From contig JAKSLX010000003.1 in NCBI GenBank assembly GCA_024400915.1, positions 1 to 64,000 of the forward strand: 64,000 bases of DNA, read 5' to 3'. Made by a program: the position numbers and the translations under genes. The notes beneath the pieces are model-generated. The model was not told where the DNA came from. It saw nothing but the letters and a program-made list of their open reading frames with translations, and did no database searches. This DNA comes from Treponema sp. (GTDB lineage: Bacteria; Spirochaetota; Spirochaetia; Treponematales; Treponemataceae). Each line of letters opens with the position of its first letter. The first letter of the stretch is position 1. This document shows, one piece after another, positions 8,724 to 17,771 of the stretch.

Positions 8724-10480
8724 TTTTTCCTCCCGTTGGTCATTTTGTCAGAATATCCTAGATTTGCTGCAGATTCATTGAGCGCTTTTGTTTCTATGCT
8801 GATTTTCTGGCTGCTCTGGGAGAAGTTCTCAAAGCCCGTATTGATTTCCGCAAGGATTGAATTGACCTGTTCAAAGGCTCCCTGTTGAATGTCTGTAATG
8901 TCAACGACTTTTCTCAGACTTTCCGCAGTGATGTCGCTTGAAAGGCAAAGTTCTTTAAAATTGGATTCAAGTTTTGAGTAGAATTCACTTCCTTCCCTTG
9001 TTTTCTGAGTTCCAGATTCACTGGAGATGATGAGATTATCGCAGGAATGCAGAATGTCAGTAATCTTCTGCTTGATTTCATAGTTTGAAGTTTTAATTGA
9101 TGCGGCTAGCCTTAAGATCTCGTTGGCAACAATATGAAATTTTTCTCCCTGTTCACCAACCATGGAAGCTTCAAGTTCTGCGTTGAAGGCAATTGTCTTT
9201 GTTCTTTCCGCAACGGCATCAATGGCATCTATTGCGGTAGAAATTGATTCAACCCTTTCGCTCAGTTCCTTTATGCCATAGATTGTATCCATGTTGGATT
9301 GGGTAATTTCAGACATTTTTTGAATACCAGCCTTTAGAAGTGAAGAAGAAGTATCTGCAGATTTTTTTGTTGTGGCTGCAGATTTCTGAATCAAATCAAT
9401 GTGTGATGAAATTCTCTTGTGCTGGTTTTTTGCATTTTCCATTGTTGCAAGGCATTCTCTGATTGCTGCTGCCTCTGAAATCGAAGTTTCTGCCGTAATG
9501 TTTGCATCCTTAGAAAGTTTTTGCGAAGAGGAGAAAATTTCTTCGCCCGTTGTTGCAGCTTCAAGGGAAATGTCCCTGAGGTAATTTATCAGTTCGTCGA
9601 TAAGGAAGATGCTATAGGAAAGTTCATGGTTAAGGTCCGTTGGAAGAAAAAGGTTTTTCTTGTGGTCCGTAAGTTTTTCAAGGACATCTGTAATTTTCTT
9701 TGTGTTTACAGTAAGAATCCTGTGCAGACGATGGGCAACCATAATGCTTACAAGTGCATTGCAGGTTACGACAAAAATAATATGGCGCAGGGCTCTGGTT
9801 GTTTCCCATCCTTCAAAAAGTGAAATGTTGAGTATGGTGCACTGCAATAGGGAAGAAAGTATGATTGGAATGATGGCAAAATAAAGTATTCTTTTCTTTG
9901 TGCTTGTACCATAGAATTTATCCTTGTGGACTGTTGACTTGTTGATTCCCTGTTCAATTAGTTTTGTGGCAACTTTACAGCAAAGTTCTTCTGAATAGCA
10001 GAATGCGGAAATGCCTGAAACATAAAGTCCACCTGCGCAACAAAGGAGGACATGAATAAAAGTGTTTGCATTTATATGGTGCTTGAGCAACAGTATTATT
10101 ATTGGGGTTATGGAAGCTCCAAGAACTACGAGGATTACTTCAATGCTGATTGCGCGTGGCAGTGAAAGAAGATCCCTTACAAGGACAGTTCTACCATCGG
10201 TATCAAGAAGTCCTTCGTTATTTTTTGAGATTCTATCTGAAATATCCCTCGTAAGAAACCTGTTGGTATATGGTGCAACTACAAACTGTGCAATGATTGC
10301 AACAAAAGCAATGGTACATACAAAAATCATAATGTCTGTTGAAGACATCATTCTCATGATTCCCGAGGAGTAGAATGTGTATGCGAAGAAAACTGTACCG
10401 CAGACAAGATTTTTTAATCGGCCTGTGTCCATCATTTCTATTTCAAAGCTTTTCTTTCTGTTGACTATTTTTTCTTCCAT
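8720..10480 (-). CDS. MCP-like receptor with 6-TM input domain, paralogue 1
   Basis: The first receptor gene of the array, 586 residues, following the cyclase gene after 14 nt. It has six hydrophobic helices within residues 28-290 and HKDKFYGTSTKK in the loop where its relatives have KKFFG. It is the most divergent at the tip, AERTKTIAFNAELEA, and the following region reads NEILRLAASIKTS. Few methylation-type EE/QQ pairs stand out, so adaptation by the adjacent CheR and CheB is plausible but not shown. Ligand unknown; membrane location is clear. Confidence 0.86.
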   Translation of the reverse strand: MEEKIVNRKKSFEIEMMDTGRLKNLVCGTVFFAYTFYSSGIMRMMSSTDIMIFVCTIAFVAIIAQFVVAPYTNRFLTRDISDRISKNNEGLLDTDGRTVLVRDLLSLPRAISIEVILVVLGASITPIIILLLKHHINANTFIHVLLCCAGGLYVSGISAFCYSEELCCKVATKLIEQGINKSTVHKDKFYGTSTKKRILYFAIIPIILSSLLQCTILNISLFEGWETTRALRHIIFVVTCNALVSIMVAHRLHRILTVNTKKITDVLEKLTDHKKNLFLPTDLNHELSYSIFLIDELINYLRDISLEAATTGEEIFSSSQKLSKDANITAETSISEAAAIRECLATMENAKNQHKRISSHIDLIQKSAATTKKSADTSSSLLKAGIQKMSEITQSNMDTIYGIKELSERVESISTAIDAIDAVAERTKTIAFNAELEASMVGEQGEKFHIVANEILRLAASIKTSNYEIKQKITDILHSCDNLIISSESGTQKTREGSEFYSKLESNFKELCLSSDITAESLRKVVDITDIQQGAFEQVNSILAEINTGFENFSQSSQKISIETKALNESAANLGYSDKMTNGRKK

Positions 10481-10494
10481 ATTTTGTGTAGCCT

Positions 10495-12369
10495 TTATTT
10501 AGTGGTTAGGGTAATGGCACCGTCCCAGTTCTGCGGCCGTACCTTGATGAATTTCTTGCACCTTTCAAGAAGAACTAATGTTGCCCTGTCTTTTGGAGTA
10601 AGAACTTTTGCAATCCTAAGATAGTCCTGTGCTCCGTTGAAGTTTCCTGCAAGATACTGGTAAAGTCCCTTGCTGAAATTTTCACTGAAGTTGTCCGAGT
10701 ATTTTTCGTTGTCGTTGTAAAGTTCAAAAATCTGGACTGGAATGGATTTCCCCTTGACCTTAACATTGTCAATGTAACGAAGGTTGTAAGGTTCATGCTT
10801 TGCAAGGTACCTTCCGAATTCTTGATCAGATTCAGCAGCTTCTATGTCTTTTTTAACCGCATCCGTAATGAGAATTGAAGTTCCATAAAGTTTTGTAAGA
10901 TCTTCTATCCTTGAAGCAAGGTTTACATCGTCACCGATGACCGTATATTCCTTCTTGTCTTCGCTGCCGATGGTACCTGCAATAGGCAGTCCGTAGTGTA
11001 CCCCGATTCCAACCTTGAAAGGACAGTTTTCCGGAATTGTAAGGAAACTCGTATCCATCTTTTCGATTTCTCTGAGCATTTCAGAGGCTGCGTTTGCGGC
11101 ACGATAACCATTGTATTTGTAGCTTTCAGGAACTCCAAAGAGTGCCATGATTTCATCACCCATGAATTTGTCGATTGTACCGCCGTGTTTCTTGATGATG
11201 TTTCCCATGAGGGAAAAATACTGGTTGAGAAATGCAACTACTTTTTCAGGTTCATTGATTTCAGCAATTGCTGTAAATCCCCTTATGTCGGCCATAAGAA
11301 TGGCAACTTTCCTCTGTTCGCCGATAGAAGATGTTATCGATGTATCTCCTTCAACTATTCCTTCAATTACTTTTGGCGGAAGGAATCGGCTGAAGGCATT
11401 TCTGATTTTAAGTTCAGTAGTTATGCTCTTGTTGTATGTAATGATTTTTTCAAATACCGGAGAATAGATATCGGTTAATAAATCGAGCCTTTTTTGAGTT
11501 CGGATATTCATTGCGTTGCTTGCCGTCGTTGCAACATGAATTGTAAACGGATATTTCTTTGAGGAATCAACAGGGAAAATGTTGTAGTTCTTGAGTTTTT
11601 CTTTCTTAGGATTGAACTGCTCTATTACTGATTCCGAATAGTTTGAATTTGCCCAGTTGTAATCCGTTCTGGAACTTATTCTCTTTGTAAAATCCGTCTG
11701 ACAGATGTTCCTGAAATCAAGGAAGTCGTTCTTTACGATAGAGTCGCTTCTGTCATAATATTCGTCAACCTTGTCTTCGTTGACTATGATTCCAAGGACA
11801 TCGTAATTATAGATGCTGCTAATGGATCTTGCCAGCTGTGAAAGGAGATGTTCCAGATCCCATACATAGTTTTCCGTGTTGAAGGCTTCCCTTATCATGT
11901 AGAGTTCCGAAAGTTCTCCGCTGAATGTAGAAGTTATGAGGCGGATTATTTCAGTGTCATCAATTTCTACCGGTGAAAGTTTTTGCCTGTTTGCATATCT
12001 GGAAGTAACTTTGTCTACAAGACTTGTAAGCGTACTCAGGTTTTCTGAAGACGGAACATAAAATGCGTCGCTTTTTGCATTGTCTGCCCAGAATTTTTCA
12101 TCGTTTTCCTGTTCTGATGAACTTATGATTACCGCCGTATTTTTTAACAGGTCATGAGACTTGATTATGTGAGTAAGATTGTAACCGTTTATAGTAGGCA
12201 GCTCTGTAGAAGTAATGAGGCAGTCAGGTTGATTCTTAAAGAGTTTCTTGAGGGTATCGATACCGTCCTTTGAGAAATCAATTTCCCATCCTTCTTCTTC
12301 AAGGAAAGATTTGAGCAGGTCTATGATTATGTCTGAATCGAAGGCAAGCAATACTTTTTTAGTCATCAT
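10495..12369 (-). CDS. Pseudo-receiver class III adenylate cyclase
   Basis: A 624-residue apparent output protein of the chemosensory operon. Residues 1-120 have receiver-domain shape, but the phosphoacceptor position is Ser54 (LITSTELP), one of the two acidic residues is Phe10, and the conserved Lys is Val105, so it should not be phosphorylated. A poorly defined middle region (about 125-340) follows. A class III cyclase domain (about 365-500) has metal site MADIRGFT, ATP-selecting Lys in DKFMGDE, and VIGDDVNLASR with the catalytic Asn and Arg. The EYT triplet suggests class IIIb, the bicarbonate-responsive type. It should make cAMP in the cytoplasm. Its first codons overlap the CheA gene by 11 bp. 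Confidence 0.88.
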   Translation of the reverse strand: MMTKKVLLAFDSDIIIDLLKSFLEEEGWEIDFSKDGIDTLKKLFKNQPDCLITSTELPTINGYNLTHIIKSHDLLKNTAVIISSSEQENDEKFWADNAKSDAFYVPSSENLSTLTSLVDKVTSRYANRQKLSPVEIDDTEIIRLITSTFSGELSELYMIREAFNTENYVWDLEHLLSQLARSISSIYNYDVLGIIVNEDKVDEYYDRSDSIVKNDFLDFRNICQTDFTKRISSRTDYNWANSNYSESVIEQFNPKKEKLKNYNIFPVDSSKKYPFTIHVATTASNAMNIRTQKRLDLLTDIYSPVFEKIITYNKSITTELKIRNAFSRFLPPKVIEGIVEGDTSITSSIGEQRKVAILMADIRGFTAIAEINEPEKVVAFLNQYFSLMGNIIKKHGGTIDKFMGDEIMALFGVPESYKYNGYRAANAASEMLREIEKMDTSFLTIPENCPFKVGIGVHYGLPIAGTIGSEDKKEYTVIGDDVNLASRIEDLTKLYGTSILITDAVKKDIEAAESDQEFGRYLAKHEPYNLRYIDNVKVKGKSIPVQIFELYNDNEKYSDNFSENFSKGLYQYLAGNFNGAQDYLRIAKVLTPKDRATLVLLERCKKFIKVRPQNWDGAITLTTK

Positions 12370-14461
12370 TCAAAAGTTCCTTAACCGTATCAAGAAGGTT
12401 TCCTCGCTGGAAATCCGTTTTAACAATGAAAGCCTGTGCGCCAAGATTCATGAACTGCTTCTTTGAATATATGTCATAAGCTCCTGAAACAACAATGACC
12501 GGAATGTTTGCAAGGTTTTCCATTCTACGGATGTTTGAAAGAAGGGTTTTCCCATCCATACGTGGCATGCTGATGTCCGTTACCACAAGGTCAACATTTT
12601 TCTTTCTGAGTTTTTCAAGTGCGTCAACACCGTCAATGGCAGTTTCCACGGCAAATCCGTCGGCTTCAAAAATGGCCTGTTCAATCTGTCTTGTTGTTGC
12701 CGAATCATCAACAATAAGTACAGTCCTTGTTTTCTTTATGTTCTTTGAAACATATTTCTTTGTGTCGTAGGAAACAAGTTCCCTCATTTTTTGCATGATG
12801 AACGGAATGTCTATGATCGGTATTATCGAATAGTTTTCATCGTATACGACGCCCTGCAGTGAAACGATTTTCTGCATGCAATCAGGAAGGGGAGTGATGA
12901 TTACATTTTCATTCTGCTTGATGGAATCAACTACAATTGCCATCTTTGTTTCAAGGTATTCAACAATAATGATGTTTGAGATGTTCTTCTGCTGTCCTGA
13001 ACCAAGGATAGAAGACAAGTAATGCAGCGGAATTACTTTTCCATGAAGGCTGATGAAGTGCTGGTTCTGCATTGTCAGAACGTTATCACCGTTTGTTGTA
13101 ATGACTTCATGAATGTAATGCGATGGAATCATTACCTTCGTAGATCCAGACATAACAAAAAGACCGCGCTGGGTAGCAAGGGTAAGGGGAATTGTAAGAG
13201 TGAATGTTGTTCCCTTATTAGCTTCCGTTGTTATGTGAATCTTGCCTTTGATTTTTTCCATTGCGTTGCGCACAGCATCAAGACCAATTCCGCGACCGGA
13301 AGTTTCCGTAACATGTTCAGAAGTTGAAAATCCTGGCATGAAAAGATACTGCTGAAGGTCTTTGTCCGGCATGGCATAAATTTCTTCCCGTCGTCCGTGA
13401 TTCAGTTCAATAGCTTTCTCACGAATTCTGTCATACTGAATTCCGCAACCGTCATCATGAACTGTAATCTGGATTCTGTTTGAAATCTGATTTGCATGAA
13501 TGGAAATAATTCCCTTTTTATCCTTACCTAGTTTTTCTCTAGTAGCTTCGTCTTCAATTCCGTGATCAAGGCTATTTCGAACCAGATGAATTAAAATAGT
13601 CCTCAACTGTTCAAGAATTACCTTGTCCAGCATAAAACTTGTAGATGGAATATCAGTGTGAATGTTTTTTGAAAGTGCAAGAGCTTCTTTTTCAATTTCC
13701 TTTTTGAGTGGAACGAGAACCATTTCAAGGGGAAGCATTCTCAGTGCAAAAATCTGATGCTGAGTTTCAAAAATATAGTTTTCAGTAGAAAGCAGTTCTT
13801 CGTGAAGCTGTCTTGGAATTTCATAAATCCTTTCGGCATTTCTATCCCCGAGTCTTTTTTCAAGAGCTTCTATCTGGTGCTTGAGTCTGAACTGCTTGAT
13901 GATGAGGTTGTCATATTCCTGAATGATGTTGTTTATTCTTTCAATATCAATTCGGACAGAACTGATTTTGTCAAAGGAACTTGTTGTTGTAAAATTCTGT
14001 TCCCATTCATCAGCTTCAGATTCATTTTTACTTTCACTGTCATAAAGAAAAATTTTATCCGGGTCAAAGAAGAAACCGGATGCAGCCCTTTCGCAGGTCT
14101 CAATGATTGTATCCGGATTAGCTTCAGTGTTTCCTTTTTCTGTAATTTCTTCGAGAATTGTTTCAAATGCTTCTGTAATTCGGAAAGAAAGCTTAAAAAT
14201 ATTTTTAGAAAGTTCAACCCTGGATTCCTGAATAGCCTTGTATACCGATTCAAGACTGTGGGAAATCTGTTCTATGGGGAGAAAGTCCATCATTCTTGAG
14301 GATCCCTTTATTGTATGGAGATGCCTTAGAATTTCCGTAATATTGGATGCTTTTTCTTCAGGATTATTCTTGAGTGCGATGGTATGAGAATTTATGCTGA
14401 CAATGTGATCCTTGACTTCCGTTACATAGGCGTCAATGAAGTTTTCCTTTGAAAATGCCAT
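12359..14461 (-). CDS. cheA: CheA histidine kinase-receiver hybrid
   Basis: This 700-residue kinase hybrid has, in order: HPt domain with phospho-His49 in HLHTIKGSS; a linker with no recognisable P2 CheY-binding domain; a P3 dimerisation helix pair (about 165-270) ending in FALRMLPLE; an ATPase with N-box LVRNSLDHGIE, DDGCGI and GRGIGLDAV; a CheW-like P5 (about 430-560); and an intact receiver at 579-700 with Asp585/586, phospho-Asp629 in TDISMPRMDG and Lys681. The lack of P2 and the fused receiver recall FrzE- and ChpA-type hybrids of alternative-function pathways. It begins directly after the cheR stop and overlaps the cyclase gene, so a 1:1 complex is plausible. Confidence 0.93.
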   Translation of the reverse strand: MAFSKENFIDAYVTEVKDHIVSINSHTIALKNNPEEKASNITEILRHLHTIKGSSRMMDFLPIEQISHSLESVYKAIQESRVELSKNIFKLSFRITEAFETILEEITEKGNTEANPDTIIETCERAASGFFFDPDKIFLYDSESKNESEADEWEQNFTTTSSFDKISSVRIDIERINNIIQEYDNLIIKQFRLKHQIEALEKRLGDRNAERIYEIPRQLHEELLSTENYIFETQHQIFALRMLPLEMVLVPLKKEIEKEALALSKNIHTDIPSTSFMLDKVILEQLRTILIHLVRNSLDHGIEDEATREKLGKDKKGIISIHANQISNRIQITVHDDGCGIQYDRIREKAIELNHGRREEIYAMPDKDLQQYLFMPGFSTSEHVTETSGRGIGLDAVRNAMEKIKGKIHITTEANKGTTFTLTIPLTLATQRGLFVMSGSTKVMIPSHYIHEVITTNGDNVLTMQNQHFISLHGKVIPLHYLSSILGSGQQKNISNIIIVEYLETKMAIVVDSIKQNENVIITPLPDCMQKIVSLQGVVYDENYSIIPIIDIPFIMQKMRELVSYDTKKYVSKNIKKTRTVLIVDDSATTRQIEQAIFEADGFAVETAIDGVDALEKLRKKNVDLVVTDISMPRMDGKTLLSNIRRMENLANIPVIVVSGAYDIYSKKQFMNLGAQAFIVKTDFQRGNLLDTVKELLNDD

Positions 14462-15793
14462 TTATTCCCCGATGTTTTTTCGTATCTCGTCCATATTTTT
14501 TCTGCATATGGTGATTATATAGACGGGATCAAAATCTATTGTAAAATTATAACATGTTTTTCCAGTTTTTACATATTCTGTAAGCATATTTAAAGATTGC
14601 TCAAACCATGAATAGGAATTTTCGAATTTACCTATATGTTTGTATGTAAAAGCTAGCATCATTGTTGCTGGCCAGAAGTTCAGGTTAAGGTTAGCCGACT
14701 TAAAAAGGTTGATTTCGGCTTCCTGGAATTCACTCCTTTGGTATTGAATCAGCCCTACAAAAAAATACTTATATTCAAGTTCAGAGGCCGAAAAATCCAT
14801 GGAATTCAAAAGTGATTCTGCTTTCTTGTAATTTTCCCTGTTGATGTAATCTATTATTTCCCTGTAGTTTTCTACAGAAGCGGCTTTGCCTGTGAACTTT
14901 AGTCCGGACAAAAGTTCTTCTTCCGGTTTGCTGACTGCGGTTTTAAATTCATTATTGAAATCAAGGAGTTTTGCTTTTGATGTGGGTTTCTTTTTAGGCA
15001 GAATGTTTTTTTTCTGCAGATAATATACGCTTCCTTTGCATTCCTTTTCAAACCATTGGTTTTCAGGTATTGATGCAACTTCGTTTGCTGAAAGAAGAAG
15101 TATTCCGTCTTCCTTTAGGATCGGCCACAGGTATCCTAGAATTTTTAAAGTCACTTCCTCTGAAAAGTAAATGAATACGTTCCTCAAAACTATAAGATCA
15201 AAGCAGTTCATTACAAATGGAAGGGGTGTGTTCCTGTTGAGGTTTAATGAAGAAATGTGAATTGACTTTAAGGCTTCCGGATTTATTATCATTAAGTCTT
15301 CTTTGCAGGTGGAAATTTCCTTTATGAGGTGATGGTATTTTTCTCCGTCTTTGCGGAAGGATTTTTTTGAATATGTTCCTTTCTTGAAGGTGTCAAGAAC
15401 ATCCGTGTTTATGTCCGTAGCCGTAATCTCTACATTCTTGCAGAGACTTTTTGCAAGGGCGTGGATTGAAAGAGGTTCTTCCCCGGTGGAGCAGGCCCCG
15501 CACCAGATGTGGATTGAGGAATAGCCTTTTGAAGGAAAGAATTCATTGCAAAGAAAATCATAGTGCATTTCTTCACGGAAAAAATAAGTTTCGTTTACCG
15601 TGGTTGCATTTATGAGTCTTTCCATTTCCTTAGGCTTGTCGTTCACAAGTGCGCAGTAGGCTTCCGTAGACAGGTGAAGTTCTTCCTGCTTTCCGTTTAC
15701 ATATTCAAGTATTGCAGGCTGAAGGTCTTCTGTAATTATGATGCCGCTTACCTTCTGTATTGTTTTCCTGAGAGAGTCTGTAAGTTTATCCAC
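14462..15793 (-). CDS. cheR: CheR methyltransferase with C-terminal TPR extension
   Basis: A 443-residue protein. Residues 1-270 are an SAM-dependent receptor-glutamate methyltransferase: TTVNETYFFRE, the SAM loop WCGACSTGEEP, TATDIN, and the active-site stretch VLRNVFIYF. Residues 290-440 form helical repeats of TPR type, with units around YKKAESLL, FQEAEINLFKSA and FENSYSWFEQS. CheR-TPR fusions are typical of alternative chemosensory systems such as FrzF and WspC. It presumably tunes the four neighbouring receptors. It overlaps cheB by 8 bp and abuts cheA. Confidence 0.93.
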   Translation of the reverse strand: MDKLTDSLRKTIQKVSGIIITEDLQPAILEYVNGKQEELHLSTEAYCALVNDKPKEMERLINATTVNETYFFREEMHYDFLCNEFFPSKGYSSIHIWCGACSTGEEPLSIHALAKSLCKNVEITATDINTDVLDTFKKGTYSKKSFRKDGEKYHHLIKEISTCKEDLMIINPEALKSIHISSLNLNRNTPLPFVMNCFDLIVLRNVFIYFSEEVTLKILGYLWPILKEDGILLLSANEVASIPENQWFEKECKGSVYYLQKKNILPKKKPTSKAKLLDFNNEFKTAVSKPEEELLSGLKFTGKAASVENYREIIDYINRENYKKAESLLNSMDFSASELEYKYFFVGLIQYQRSEFQEAEINLFKSANLNLNFWPATMMLAFTYKHIGKFENSYSWFEQSLNMLTEYVKTGKTCYNFTIDFDPVYIITICRKNMDEIRKNIGE

Positions 15794-16871
15794 GGACTGC
15801 TCCCGAAACCTGCTTTATGACTTCCGCCATAACGTCAAGGTCTTCAACTCTTTTGACGGCGTTCATTTCTATTGCGGCTTTAGGCATTCCGAATATGATG
15901 CAGGATTTTTCTGACTGTGCCATTGTGTATCCGCCGGCATCAAGAATTTCCTTCATTCCCAAAGCTCCATCCTGTCCCATGCCAGTAAGAAGGACAGCAA
16001 GGGTCTTTTTCCCTGTAACACGGGCACATGATGAAAACATTTTGTCTACAGCAGGCTTAAGAAAGTGAATTTCCTCGCTGTCATCAAGAAGAACTGTCAG
16101 CTCCTCCTTGCTTTTCTGCTGTAAGGTCAGGTGCTTTTTTGAAGGTGCTATGTATACTTGTCCTGCCTGTAATTTTTCTCCGTTTACGGCCGTTTTAACT
16201 TTGAGACCAGTTGTATTGCTGAGCCAGGAAGCAAACTGACAGTCAAACATTTCATCTATGTGTTGCGTTATTATTATTGGAATAGGAAAGGATGTCCCTA
16301 GATTTCTGAGAAGCTTTTGGATGGCAATGGGACCGCCGGTGGATGCTCCTATGGCAAGGACTGAAAATTTAGATTGCTCTTCCTTGATGTTGATGTCATT
16401 CTGAGATTTTCCCTTGAAGATTTCCTTTGCAAGTGAGCGGGCATAATAGATGTTCCTTAAGTTGCCGTAAATCTCTGAATGCTTTTTGTATGCATCGGCA
16501 ATGGTAAGGAGCTTTTCGCAGAAGTTTTCGATTTTCTGCCTGTCCAGGGTTGCAAGGTTTGGTTTCTGGATGATTTCTATGGCTCCTGCATCAAGACACT
16601 GGTATCCTATTTCCGCAGTATCTTCAGTGGTAAAGGCAACTATGGCCGTAGTCATTTTTTGAGTAATTTGGGCAATGGCTTCAATGCCATTGAGAATCGG
16701 CATGTTTATGTCCATGATGACAAGTTCTGGTTTCAGGTTCAGGCACATTTCTACTGCATGTTTCCCGTTTTCCGCCATTCCGACTATTTCAAAATGCTGG
16801 TTATCGCCGATGACCTGGCCGAGCATAGCCCTTACGATGGCAGAATCATCAGCTATGAGTGTCCTTATCAT
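15786..16871 (-). CDS. cheB: CheB receptor methylesterase response regulator
   Basis: A 361-residue protein starting at MIRTLIADDS; the ATG overlaps the upstream TGA in an ATGA. A longer open frame upstream lies over the CheW-like gene and is not coding. Residues 1-125 are an intact receiver (ADDS, phospho-Asp in IMDINMP, and KP in EIIQKPN). The C-terminal methylesterase has its catalytic Ser in GASTGGP, His in TQHIDEMF and Asp in GMGQDGALG, followed by FGMPKAAIE. It removes receptor methyl esters or deamidates Gln. With CheR it gives this operon its own adaptation loop. Confidence 0.95.
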   Translation of the reverse strand: MIRTLIADDSAIVRAMLGQVIGDNQHFEIVGMAENGKHAVEMCLNLKPELVIMDINMPILNGIEAIAQITQKMTTAIVAFTTEDTAEIGYQCLDAGAIEIIQKPNLATLDRQKIENFCEKLLTIADAYKKHSEIYGNLRNIYYARSLAKEIFKGKSQNDINIKEEQSKFSVLAIGASTGGPIAIQKLLRNLGTSFPIPIIITQHIDEMFDCQFASWLSNTTGLKVKTAVNGEKLQAGQVYIAPSKKHLTLQQKSKEELTVLLDDSEEIHFLKPAVDKMFSSCARVTGKKTLAVLLTGMGQDGALGMKEILDAGGYTMAQSEKSCIIFGMPKAAIEMNAVKRVEDLDVMAEVIKQVSGAVRG

Positions 16872-17248
16872 TTCTCCGCACTCCATCTTTCGTATAGAAG
16901 TTCTGGATTTACAATTACCGAGATTCCTTTGGAAGTAAAGGAAATTGCAATGATTCCTGTTTCCCTTGCGTTTTCCTCGATTATGCCTTCGGGTATATGA
17001 AAGTCCTTCAGCTTTTTCTGAGTTATGGAAGGTACTGCAGATGTAGAAATCATGGCTGTTTTGCAGCATTTAATGGTTATGGCTACGGGATGCTTTGCTA
17101 TGTTGTCTATAGAAAACATGTCGCTTGCAATGGAATCAAAATCTATGAAAATCTCAGGAACCACGCCGTTTTCTGTGCTGTATGTGTGGGGAATAAGGAA
17201 AGTGTATTTTCCGTAATCAAGGCAGATGAACCACTCAGTCGTTTTCAA
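16868..17248 (-). CDS. Short CheW-like protein
   Basis: A 126-residue protein between cheW and cheB, overlapping cheW by 14 bp and cheB by 4 bp, so clearly part of the operon. No strong family signature stands out. The ending GIIAISFTSKGISVIVNPELL resembles the last beta-strands and helix of CheW domains, and the start WFICLDYGKYTFLIP resembles their first strands. It could be a stripped-down adaptor, a regulator of CheB, or a new component. There is no signal peptide or membrane helix. Function is not established. Confidence 0.7.
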   Translation of the reverse strand: MKTTEWFICLDYGKYTFLIPHTYSTENGVVPEIFIDFDSIASDMFSIDNIAKHPVAITIKCCKTAMISTSAVPSITQKKLKDFHIPEGIIEENARETGIIAISFTSKGISVIVNPELLYERWSAEK

Positions 17249-17735
17249 TTTCCGCCTTCACTTTTTTTGCAATGGACTGAACGTCCACAACCGGAGCGAT
17301 TACTTTACCAATGGATATTGTCTGTGAAAAAAGTTCAGTGTCTGATCTGTCCAGAATTTGCTGTTCTTCCACATCTTCAGAAGTATAGAAATCAACTATG
17401 TCGTCAATCTGAAGGGCAATGTCGCCGGAATCATTCAATACAAGGAAAAGCTGTGTGGTTGTCTTCTGCATGTTCTGAATCATCATGAAATCAACAACGG
17501 CATAGGGTTTTCCGTAAAAATTCAAGACACCCTTTATGTATGAAGGAGTAAAGGGCATTGGAAAAACCTCATTGTTTCTGAGAACTTCGCGAACGCTGCC
17601 TGAATCAATGGCGTAGGTTCCGTCCTTCAACTTGAACACAAGCCAAGTCTTCAGTTTTTCTGATTCAGCCTGTTTTTCCTGACCTTCCTGTTCTTCCTGA
17701 CTGTCTTTTATTTCGCTGTAAAGAATTTCATCCAT
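17235..17735 (-). CDS. cheW: CheW adaptor protein
   Basis: This 166-residue first gene of the chemosensory operon has a charged Gln/Glu tail (residues 8-28), then a CheW SH3-like fold: WLVFKLKDGTYAI, VREVLRNNEVFPMP, YIKGVLNFYGKPYAVVDF and VIAPVVDV. It should bridge the receptors and the CheA hybrid. The ATG has no Shine-Dalgarno, and a near-consensus promoter ends 8 nt upstream, implying a leaderless message. The EamA transporter gene ends 32 bp upstream on the same strand and might read through. Confidence 0.92.
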   Translation of the reverse strand: MDEILYSEIKDSQEEQEGQEKQAESEKLKTWLVFKLKDGTYAIDSGSVREVLRNNEVFPMPFTPSYIKGVLNFYGKPYAVVDFMMIQNMQKTTTQLFLVLNDSGDIALQIDDIVDFYTSEDVEEQQILDRSDTELFSQTISIGKVIAPVVDVQSIAKKVKAEIEND

Positions 17736-17743
17736 AATAATCC

Positions 17744-17771
17744 ATTATAAAGCCAATTCGGCGAAATTCAA
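17744..17771 (-). promoter_or_regulatory. Promoter of the chemosensory-cyclase operon
   Basis: Minus strand TTGAAT (17766-17771), 16-nt spacer, TATAAT (17744-17749). It overlaps the stop codon of the upstream transporter gene. The predicted transcription start falls on or next to the cheW ATG at 17735. Confidence 0.65.

Noticed and set aside
16872..17069. Upstream in-frame extension of cheB (66 codons)
   Set aside because: It lies over the CheW-like gene on the same strand in another frame and lacks family similarity; the receiver starts at MIRTLIADDS with an ATGA overlap.
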